Source: Archaeoglobi archaeon (GTDB lineage Archaea > Halobacteriota > Archaeoglobi > Archaeoglobales > Archaeoglobaceae). From it: 40,395 nucleotides of DNA. Below the pieces are notes generated by a model. That model ran no database searches. It worked only from the letters and a program-made list of their open reading frames with translations, and was not told the DNA's origin. Positions 1 to 5,766 of the stretch are shown here, in pieces. The translations under genes were made by a program, and so were the position numbers. The stretch spans positions 1 to 40,395 of the forward strand of contig JAPDIX010000001.1 in assembly GCA_029259345.1 (NCBI GenBank), read 5' to 3'. The number at the start of each line of letters is the position of its first letter. Positions within the stretch are counted from its first letter, which is position 1.

Positions 1-2
1 AT

Positions 3-188
3 TTGAATCCAATTGAGAACGTCTGGAAGAGTGTAAAAAGAGTTGTTTCAGAGAAATCACCGCTTAATGTGGACGAACTGAAAGAAGTGATTGTTAAGTC
101 TTTCAAAAAGCTGACAGAATCAATATCTTTTGCAAAAAGGTGGATTGAGAAGTTTCTGGGTAATAAGTTTAAGAGGTTATGCACTTAA
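3..188 (+). CDS. IS630/Tc1-type transposase, C-terminal part (cut by window edge)
   Basis: Only the last 61 codons lie in the window; the reading frame is open to the left edge, so the true start is outside. The opening residues LNPIENVWK match the conserved end of IS630-family DDE transposases, where the E of NPIE is the third catalytic acidic residue. The rest is a basic helical tail (SFKKL, KRWIEKFLGNKFKRL). This marks the left end of the window as mobile DNA. Family assignment rests on this motif and the position of the motif near the C-terminus. Whether the upstream part is intact cannot be judged. Confidence 0.75.
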   Translation: MNPIENVWKSVKRVVSEKSPLNVDELKEVIVKSFKKLTESISFAKRWIEKFLGNKFKRLCT

Positions 189-242
189 CCATAAAAGATG
201 AGGCGGTGAGGGAGATACACTCAATCCTTGAGGGGTGGTGAT

Positions 243-539
243 GTGTCGGAGTTCAGAAGGGCTGACGTTTACGTAAAGAAATTCTCCAGAAAGTACAGGA
301 TGCTCGTGATCAAGGCTGAAAACGCATACAGCGTGCTCAGCCTGAACTCCTCCTCTGGCGGTGCAAGGCAGTACACAGTGAAGTGGGATGGGGAGAGGTG
401 GACCTGCAGCTGTCCTGATTATTCAAAGCAGGGTAATGATCTCAGCTACACCTGCAAGCACATCGAAGCTGTCTTCCTCACTGCAGCTAAGATGAACGAG
501 ACTGCGGAGGTGGAGGTTAATGGGAGAAAAAGGGATTGA
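243..539 (+). CDS. SWIM zinc-finger protein
   Basis: Small protein of about 98 residues with a SWIM-type zinc finger in its C-terminal half: WTCSCPDY, then a spacer, then CKHIEAVFL, giving the CxC...CxH ligand pattern. SWIM domains bind nucleic acid or protein partners and occur in transposases, helicases and stand-alone proteins. The frame is open from 228, but a GTG at 243 is preceded directly by AGGGGTGGTGAT, a good archaeal ribosome binding site, so I start there. It sits between an IS630 fragment and a broken gene, and is probably element cargo. Partner and target are unknown. Confidence 0.7.
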   Translation: MSEFRRADVYVKKFSRKYRMLVIKAENAYSVLSLNSSSGGARQYTVKWDGERWTCSCPDYSKQGNDLSYTCKHIEAVFLTAAKMNETAEVEVNGRKRD

Positions 540-588
540 AAGTTTATTTTTTGCTAAGATTTTTAAGGTTCGCTGCTAATAAGCTCTA

Positions 589-1060
589 ATGAAAACTGCT
601 TACTTTTCTGCGAATTACCTCAACAGCCTCTGCAGGAGATCAAGAAGTGTATGGGAAAGCTTACCGGAAAAGGAGGGATGGCAGAAGAGCAAGGCCGATC
701 CCATGGAGATCCTCAAGATATTTCCCGGTATACGAATAAGAGACGGTTTTGTGCTGAGAGCCTATGTATTCAGAAGTGGAATGAGCGGGAACGGTTTTGT
801 GTGAGCGATGCCGGAAGACTCGCACTGTTGAGTTTTACACATACAGCGAGTACATAAGTAAAGCTGTTTACAGGCACGTGGATGTTTACAGAGGATACAG
901 GTTTGAGAGCAAGCAGAATATTGTAGCTGAGGGAGAAGGCGGGTTTATTCCTTAAGCTTTCTCGTAATAGCACATTTACACGACAATTAAGCTTTATGAA
1001 GCCAGAAGCAGGCAGTTAATCTTCGAGTTTAGCCTGAAGTTGACAAATGAAGTGAGCTAA
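589..1060 (+). pseudogene. decayed gene of unknown family
   Basis: An ATG at 589 opens a frame that reads like real protein (MKTAYFSANYLN..., RDGFVLRAYVFRSGMSGNGFV). It is broken by a TGA at 802-804, apparently a former TGG, because the same frame continues as AMPEDS. A one-base shift near 822 then gives VEFYTYSEYISKAVYRHVDV to a stop at 953-955. Another shift picks up KLYEARSRQLIFEFSLKLT, ending at 1060. At least three lesions mean a true pseudogene and not a single sequencing error. I do not recognise the family. It follows the SWIM gene by about 50 bases and may once have been in its operon. Confidence 0.5.
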
Positions 1061-1064
1061 TTTG

Positions 1065-1113
1065 GGCGGAGCGAGGCGTAGCCCTAGGTCTGCTGTTAGG
1101 AGCAAGCGAGTGC
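1065..1113 (+). repeat. GC-rich GAGC/GAGCGAG motif cluster, inverted relative to 5041-5188
   Basis: Non-coding stretch holding GGCGGAGCGAGGCG (1065-1078) and AGGAGCAAGCGAGTGC (1098-1113). Read on the other strand, the latter is GCACTCGCTTGCTCCT, close to the CACTCGCTCGCTTGCTTCC at 5048-5066. The surrounding DNA is much more AT-rich. The similarity is visible by eye but imperfect. A role as an element end is inference only. Confidence 0.4.
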
Positions 1114-1144
1114 AACGTGCATGTAATGCGAAGGCGGCGCATAT

Positions 1145-2209
1145 TTAAAGTTTCAATGTATTTTTATGTAGTTCTTCGATAAATTTTTGAAAAACATTTA
1201 ATCCTTTCTCTGCTAAATCTTTATTCGTAAAAATGGGCTCTGCTGGAGGGACCTCTTCAAAGTTTATTATCGTCTGGTCGTCTTTTGAATGAATTATTTT
1301 GTGCCTCCACTTTATAAACCTCTGCACCTCAAGCAGAATCTCGTTTGGAATTCCAGTTTCTCCTATTTTCAAACCATATCCTTTGTTATATGCATCTTTA
1401 AAAGAATCCCAATCTTGAAAGTTTATAGGCCTTCTTCCATCTATTCCTTCAATAAAAACCTCTAATTCAGTCTTTCCTTGCTCACGAGCAATTTCTCTTA
1501 TTTCTTCTTTAAATTGTTCTCTATACCTTTTAGGAATAAAACGGCTATATAGCGCCTCCATATCTAAAGGTTTGCCTTCCCTCTCAAGTTCAAGAAATCT
1601 TGTCCGAGTATACACCTCAAAGGCTGTTGTTAACATAACAATTATTTGCTGAACTAAAGTTGATTCAAAAAGGAAATCTTCTCTCTTGCAATTTTCAATC
1701 AGTCTCTTTATTTTTTCCATCTGAAAATCAAAAACCTCCTTTGCTGTAGGCTCTAAAACGACTTTTTCACCTAATTTAACCCTGTAATACCCAACCTGAA
1801 TGCCCTTATCTCCTATTTGATAAATTCTCCCATCCTCACCTACTCGGAACTTAATATTTGAATCTTCATAAGACCTTGCACTTCGAAGTTCATCTTTTCC
1901 ACACTCTCCAGCATAAATAACATTCTCCCTCTCAGACCAAGTGAAGGCAATGAATAATTTTGAAGCATTTCGAAGATCTCGTATATTTATTTCTGCTATT
2001 TTTGTTTTGTAATTTGGATTGCTCTGAATGAATCTAAGATTAAAGTTTGGATCTCTCTCCAGAACAAATACTGTTTGCCCCTTAGCAATTTCAAGTATCC
2101 TAACTAATGGTATTCTTTCATCAAATAAATTTGATTCACTCACAACAAAAGTAATTGTCCCTTCTTTCTCATTTAACTGATCAACAGGAATTCTAAGCGG
2201 ATTATACAT
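1145..2209 (-). CDS. HEPN-like domain protein, candidate defence or RNase gene
   Basis: Protein of about 354 residues, not assigned to a named family. The C-terminal half looks all-helical and contains RFIKWRHKIIHSKDD, which fits the Rx4-6H signature of HEPN domains (many are RNases in toxin-antitoxin and abortive-infection systems). A helix with TAFEVYTRTRFLELE lies before it, as in RiboL-PSP/Abi-type HEPN proteins. The N-terminal 150 residues look beta-rich (YAGECGKDELR, IYQIGDKGIQVGYYRV) and could be a sensor. ATG occurs at 2224 and 2209; GGTGAGATGTGAA sits just before 2209, so I prefer that start. The gene follows the recombinase remnant with no gap. No minimal nucleotidyltransferase partner is present. 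Confidence 0.6.
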   Translation of the reverse strand: MYNPLRIPVDQLNEKEGTITFVVSESNLFDERIPLVRILEIAKGQTVFVLERDPNFNLRFIQSNPNYKTKIAEINIRDLRNASKLFIAFTWSERENVIYAGECGKDELRSARSYEDSNIKFRVGEDGRIYQIGDKGIQVGYYRVKLGEKVVLEPTAKEVFDFQMEKIKRLIENCKREDFLFESTLVQQIIVMLTTAFEVYTRTRFLELEREGKPLDMEALYSRFIPKRYREQFKEEIREIAREQGKTELEVFIEGIDGRRPINFQDWDSFKDAYNKGYGLKIGETGIPNEILLEVQRFIKWRHKIIHSKDDQTIINFEEVPPAEPIFTNKDLAEKGLNVFQKFIEELHKNTLKL

Positions 2210-2224
2210 TTCACATCTCACCAT

Positions 2225-2610
2225 CTATTTTTGCCGCCGAGCATTATTGCACCTAACTCTTTTATGTACCCAGATTGGAATTATATCTGCATTGCGTATA
2301 TACTCATTCTGGATGCTTTCATGTGACTCATGAATTACACTATCCATTAAATCCAGTGGACTTCTAATCTTACTCAAATTATTATTGCTCATACAAGTAT
2401 AAATCTCTGTCGTTTTGGAACGTTTATAACCTAATATCTCCTTAATGCACTGCATATCCACATCGCTTTCAAGCAGATGGGTTGCAAATGAATGCCTCAA
2501 GGAATAGTTAACCCTTCTTTCTTTATTCCAGATTTATCCCTTGCATTCAAAGATTGCCTGAACTTCTGGTTGAGAACGGCCCGCCTTTTCCCTGTCTCTA
2601 AACCAACCAC
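2225..2610 (-). pseudogene. tyrosine recombinase (XerC/D-like integrase), truncated and frameshifted
   Basis: The C-terminal part reads SLRHSFATHLLESDVDMQCI then LGYKRSKTTEIYT, the box II HxxR region plus catalytic tyrosine of tyrosine recombinases. Upstream, a different frame encodes KFRQSLNARDKSGIKKEGL, the stretch that normally joins directly to SLRHSFATH. The two halves are out of frame by one base near 2500-2515; the first frame stops at 2497-2499. The N-terminal SAM-like domain and the first catalytic arginine region are missing, because the frame is closed beyond about 2610. This is therefore a dead remnant. It supports the view that this block arrived as an integrating element. Confidence 0.75.
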
Positions 2611-2612
2611 TC

Positions 2613-2667
2613 AAAGCCCGCCATATCCCGGTGAGGCGGGCTTTGCCAAAGAAGCCCGCTGAGGAGG
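2613..2667 (+). promoter_or_regulatory. two mutually exclusive hairpins ahead of the ArdC-like gene RBS
   Basis: AAAGCCCGCC (2613-2622) pairs perfectly with GGCGGGCTTT (2635-2644), a 10-bp stem with a 12-base loop. The 3' arm can instead pair with AGCCCGC at 2653-2659, giving a 7-bp stem that ends one base before the Shine-Dalgarno GAGGAGG (2661-2667) of the gene starting at 2675. The two hairpins exclude each other, which is the layout of a switch or attenuator. The pairing is seen directly; regulation is inference. Confidence 0.45.
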
Positions 2668-2674
2668 TTTTGAT

Positions 2675-3535
2675 ATGTATCCTGGGGTATCAACCCGAAA
2701 AGAAAGGATAAGGGAAGCGATGGAGACCGTGCTTAAGGCTTTCGAGTCAAATCCTGAGAAGGTTGCCCTTGCCATTTTCCGTGGAAATGGAAAGCCATCA
2801 GACAGCTGGAGCTTCTTCAACCGTCTGATAATGCTGATGAATGAAACAGCAGACGCAAGAGGGTTCAGGCAGTGGCAGAAAGCTGGCAGGAAGGTTAAGA
2901 AGGGGGCAAAGGCGTTCTACATCCTCGCCCCTGTGAGGAAGAAGGTTCCGGTGAGGGTGAGGAAAGTTGAGAAGGTTGTTGTGGAGGGGGAAGAAGTTGA
3001 AATGGAGGTTGAGGAGACGGTAATGGTTGAGAAACTCGTCAGCTTCAAACCCATACCAGTTTTCCGCTACGAGGATACAGAAGGAGAGCCTCTGCCAGAA
3101 AAGAGGTTTGATTTCGAGATCCCATGCGAGTTCAGAGGCATTGTTGAGGAACTCAATCTGAAAGTTGAGACTGAAGCCTTCAGAAACTACTACGGCACCT
3201 ACAACCTCAAAACCAGGGTAATCAAGCTCGCCTCTCCAGAACTCATCGTTTTCCTGCATGAGCTGTGTCATGCTGTTGACGACTACCTGCACGGCATACA
3301 AGGAGGTCAGATTCCGTTACAGGAGGTTGTTGCAGAATTCGGTGCTGCCGTCATAGCCTTTTTGCTTGGATATAGAGTACCGCTGGGAAATGTTAAGGAG
3401 TACATCGAGAGCTATGGATTTGTCAACCTCTTCAAGGCCTTCGCGAGGATAGAGAGAGTTGTTGGATTTGTGATTGAGAGAACAGCAGGTTTTGAGTCTG
3501 AAACTACTTCAGAGCCTCCCTTATGCAGTCAATAA
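2675..3535 (+). CDS. ArdC-like protein: ssDNA-binding-type N-domain plus zincin metallopeptidase
   Basis: A 286-residue protein. Residues about 10-90 resemble the ArdC N-terminal domain (NRLIMLMNETADARGFRQW, then GRKVKKGAKAFYILAPV), known from plasmid antirestriction protein ArdC, which binds ssDNA. A charged Val/Glu-rich linker follows. Residues about 185-235 hold a zincin motif, ELIVFLHELCHAVDDYLHG (HExxH), and a downstream EVVAEFGAAVIAFLLGY that supplies the usual third-ligand glutamate. Such proteins ride on plasmids and conjugative elements and are thought to protect incoming DNA. The start ATG follows GAGGAGG at 7-base spacing. The 3' end overlaps the convergent gene by 32 bases. The protease target is unknown. 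Confidence 0.8.
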   Translation: MYPGVSTRKERIREAMETVLKAFESNPEKVALAIFRGNGKPSDSWSFFNRLIMLMNETADARGFRQWQKAGRKVKKGAKAFYILAPVRKKVPVRVRKVEKVVVEGEEVEMEVEETVMVEKLVSFKPIPVFRYEDTEGEPLPEKRFDFEIPCEFRGIVEELNLKVETEAFRNYYGTYNLKTRVIKLASPELIVFLHELCHAVDDYLHGIQGGQIPLQEVVAEFGAAVIAFLLGYRVPLGNVKEYIESYGFVNLFKAFARIERVVGFVIERTAGFESETTSEPPLCSQ

Positions 3536-4031
3536 GCTCATTTTTTACCTCTCCATTTGCAAATTCCGATACATCGCCGTAGAAAATCCTGTAGCTGTCG
3601 ATACTGCTGTCTTTCAATGGTATAACACTCCGTATGGATTTTTCGAGGTTTTTGAACTGCTCAAGCTTGGATGTCCTGTCATGCTTCAGTTTTGAGGAGT
3701 CGAGGATCTGCAGGAACAGCACAGAATCATCCATCTCAATCACACCATACCTCTCGTGGATGAAGTATTTAGAGAGGGCAGAAACAAGGAATTTCCCGCA
3801 AATCTGAACGGGCTTGATGTCGGATTCCTCAATCTCCATTATTACCTTCACCTTTCCATCCTTCAGTATGATCATGTCAACGTCAGCATACTTTGTCTCT
3901 CTCGATTTCTGTTCGTTGCAGAATAAAGATACGAGATGGTCTCCACCACAAGCCGGATCCTTTACGACTTCAAGCTCGGGAAAGGCATCGCTTATGATAC
4001 TGCCGATGGTTTTGTGCAGGTTGTGTTCCAT
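3504..4031 (-). CDS. possible PD-(D/E)XK nuclease-fold protein
   Basis: A 175-residue protein with a stretch KYADVDMIILKDGKVKVIME followed by IEESDIKP. This resembles the core of the PD-(D/E)XK fold: an acidic residue starting one strand (VDMIIL) and an ExE/ExK-like pair in the next (MEIEES). The canonical lysine is not obvious, so it may be an inactive or divergent member. The flanking helices (AFPELEVVKDPAC; GKFLVSALSKYFI) fit a small alpha/beta nuclease. It is convergent with the ArdC-like gene and upstream of the hicBA pair. Function is unassigned. A restriction or repair role would fit the neighbourhood but is inference. Confidence 0.5.
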   Translation of the reverse strand: MEHNLHKTIGSIISDAFPELEVVKDPACGGDHLVSLFCNEQKSRETKYADVDMIILKDGKVKVIMEIEESDIKPVQICGKFLVSALSKYFIHERYGVIEMDDSVLFLQILDSSKLKHDRTSKLEQFKNLEKSIRSVIPLKDSSIDSYRIFYGDVSEFANGEVKNELIDCIREALK

Positions 4032-4099
4032 GCCTTCATTCAGCCTGGATATTTAATATTATTACGAGTGGACAAAAAATCTAACAGTTACCAAACCAG

Positions 4100-4339
4100 C
4101 TAAAACAGATCCTCGATCAGTTCTTTTTTGCTAATTCCAATGTGCTCAGCAACATCCTTTAGAATTGAGTTTAGTGTTCCGGGCTTTAACGCCTTGTGTT
4201 TTGGAATTGTTATGTGGTGTTCTCCGCCAAGCATAGTGGTCAGCCTCATGTGGCTTCCCGTTCGCCTGGTAACTTCGTAGCCATACTTTCTGAGGAGCTT
4301 AGCCAGTTCTTCACCACTTATATCTCTCGGAAGTTTCAT
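4100..4339 (-). CDS. hicA: HicA-type mRNA interferase toxin
   Basis: A 79-residue protein with the full HicA pattern: ELAKLLRKYGYEVTRRTGSH, with the conserved GSH containing the catalytic-type histidine, then HHITIPKHKALKPGTLNSI and a C-terminal helix. HicA toxins have a dsRBD-like fold and cleave mRNA on translating ribosomes. It overlaps the upstream hicB by four bases (ATGA at 4336-4339), so the two are translated together. Antitoxin-first order is the less common order for hicAB but is well known. Length is normal for the family and nothing appears broken. Confidence 0.88.
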   Translation of the reverse strand: MKLPRDISGEELAKLLRKYGYEVTRRTGSHMRLTTMLGGEHHITIPKHKALKPGTLNSILKDVAEHIGISKKELIEDLF

Positions 4340-4557
4340 AGTGTCAGAACTTCCTGTCTGACGATGTGGAGCCTTATTATTTTCGGCCTTTCTTCTTCAT
4401 CAAAGTGACATTCCACAGCATCCTTCACCATTTCTCTCAACTCTTCGAGAGTGTCAGCCTGAGTGAAGATCGAGTGTCCGAGAGCCCTTGCAGTATAGCC
4501 ATCGTCAGTTTCTTCTACAAGAAAAATGATCTCGCTTATTTTCGTTAATTCCTGCAT
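4336..4557 (-). CDS. hicB: HicB-type antitoxin
   Basis: A 73-residue protein matching the HicB partial RNase H-like fold: EIIFLVEETDDGYTARALG, then HSIFTQADTLEELREMVKDA and a final strand with RPKIIRLHIVR. There is no C-terminal helix-turn-helix or RHH extension, so it is the short HicB form and may repress its own promoter weakly or through the complex. It is the first gene of the pair and overlaps hicA by four bases. The AT-rich DNA from 4558 to 4655 upstream should hold the promoter. Function follows from the family and the pairing. Confidence 0.85.
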   Translation of the reverse strand: MQELTKISEIIFLVEETDDGYTARALGHSIFTQADTLEELREMVKDAVECHFDEEERPKIIRLHIVRQEVLTL

Positions 4558-4655
4558 GTTAAATAGTCTACCTAACTGTAATTAACCTTTCCCTTCAATT
4601 AAATTTTCAATATTGCAAGGGCTCGTAAACAAGCCCTATATGCATGAGTAGGTAC

Positions 4656-5000
4656 TCAACCACAAAAACAGTCGGTTGTGTAAGAATACCCTTTTCTATA
4701 ACTCTTGCCAGATGAAGGGTTGTTTCGCCAGTCACTCAGCGCTTCCAGTTCTTCTTCGACTTCTTCCGGACTTATCTGAACGAGAAGCCCCTTTTCTTTG
4801 GTAATCTCAAACCATTCAGCTAAACTGACGCCTGCGATTCTCGCTGCCTGCTTCAGGCTCTTTTTACCAGTTACATACAGTTCGATAGCCTTCCGTAGTC
4901 TAAGCTCCTTGATACCTTCTTTTATTGCAAGCTTCAATGCCTCATCCCTGCTCACACCAAGCAGTTCTGCAAGGTCATTGATTTCTTTCTCTGCGATCAC
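4656..5000 (-). CDS. UPF0175-like antitoxin, apparently without its toxin
   Basis: A 114-residue protein. The central part LRLRKAIELYVTGKKSLKQA followed by ARIAGVSLAEWFEITKEKGL is typical of UPF0175, a helix-turn-helix family usually found as the antitoxin partner of PIN-domain toxins. The last 28 residues (from SDWRNNPSSGKSYRKG onward) do not look like the family and may be read-through into junk after a deletion. No PIN gene follows, since the next gene downstream on this strand is hicB. GTG at 5000 is used as start; an AT-rich TATA-like TTTAATATTC lies about 27-30 bases before it, suggesting a leaderless transcript. Confidence 0.65.
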   Translation of the reverse strand: MIAEKEINDLAELLGVSRDEALKLAIKEGIKELRLRKAIELYVTGKKSLKQAARIAGVSLAEWFEITKEKGLLVQISPEEVEEELEALSDWRNNPSSGKSYRKGYSYTTDCFCG

Positions 5001-5040
5001 AAATAATATTGGAATCAGGAGAATATTAAAGTTTCTTCAC

Positions 5041-5188
5041 GCTCCGCTCACTCGCTCGCTTGCTTCCGCATCCCGGCATATTGGCTTTTCTCCTTACGGA
5101 CCGGGCTGCCCGAATCACTATGTCCCCTTTGCAGCGATGACAGCCCTGAAAAGCACATAAGCCGGGCACGCTCGCTCGTTCGCTCCGC
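5041..5188 (+). repeat. paired GC-rich CGCTCGCTCG motif copies
   Basis: Two related non-coding copies: GCTCCGCTCACTCGCTCGCT continuing TGCTTCCGC (5041-5069), and CACGCTCGCTCGTTCGCTCC ending CGC (5167-5188). The spacer between them is free of convincing genes. The same motif appears inverted at 1065-1113. Together they sit on each side of the HEPN/ArdC/toxin-antitoxin block. The similarity is seen; the function is unknown. Confidence 0.4.
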
Positions 5189-5234
5189 TTTTCGGGTGGG
5201 TATTATGGAATAGTATTCTACCAAACCCGGAAAG

Positions 5235-5280
5235 GCACCACCTCCGTTCCAGAACCCGGAACAAAAAACGGAGGTGGTGC
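5235..5280 (+). promoter_or_regulatory. 14-bp perfect hairpin masking the RBS of the gene at 5283
   Basis: GCACCACCTCCGTT (5235-5248) and AACGGAGGTGGTGC (5267-5280) are perfect reverse complements separated by 18 bases. The right arm contains the whole Shine-Dalgarno GGAGGTGGTG of the downstream ATG at 5283. In RNA the closed stem would hide the ribosome binding site. The inner part (GTTCC...GGAAC) offers a smaller competing stem. Pairing is directly visible. A role as a translational switch, or as an element end, is inference. Confidence 0.6.
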
Positions 5281-5282
5281 AG

Positions 5283-5621
5283 ATGCTCGGTTGTGTCGAG
5301 TACTCAGCTGAGTACATCCGCCTTTGGAATTTGATAAGGAGATGCGAGGGTTGCAGGAAGTTCAGAGAGCTCGCTGTGAGGGGAGTTGAAGTCCGCATTG
5401 CAGTTGAGGGAAACAGGGTCAAAATCAGTCGAAGGAAAGTCGGAAATGCAAAGCCCTGCATTGAGGAATGCAACAGGTTCACAGCCGAGGAGAAGATGAT
5501 GTACGATATCCTCCGCTTCCAGGAACTCAAAGAAGTCTATGAGCCACAGGAGATAGATTACAGCGAGGAGAATGCGAGAGAGAAGGCATGGATGAGAATT
5601 GAGTTAAGCTCTTTTGTTTGA
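5283..5621 (+). CDS. small unknown protein, likely element-encoded
   Basis: About 112 residues in a good coding frame from an ATG placed three bases after GGAGGTGGTG; GTG codons at 5274 and 5277 are alternatives inside the RBS and are less likely. It contains a CEGC pair (residues about 23-26: RRCEGCRKF) and KPCIEECNRF further on, four cysteines that could bind zinc. The second half is acidic and helical (FQELKEVYEPQEIDYSEENA). I do not recognise the family. The upstream hairpin is its most notable property. The next 140 bases downstream contain no gene, and then the IS begins. Confidence 0.55.
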   Translation: MLGCVEYSAEYIRLWNLIRRCEGCRKFRELAVRGVEVRIAVEGNRVKISRRKVGNAKPCIEECNRFTAEEKMMYDILRFQELKEVYEPQEIDYSEENAREKAWMRIELSSFV

Positions 5622-5766
5622 TTTCTTTTTGTTTTTGCTGGATTGAACGAATTCTTGAATGCCTAACATTGAAGATTGAAATCTGGATGGTATTAATGTC
5701 TTTTTTACAGAATAAGATAGTCACGAAAAACAAAAATACAAACACAAATAAATCTTATTTCCTGGA

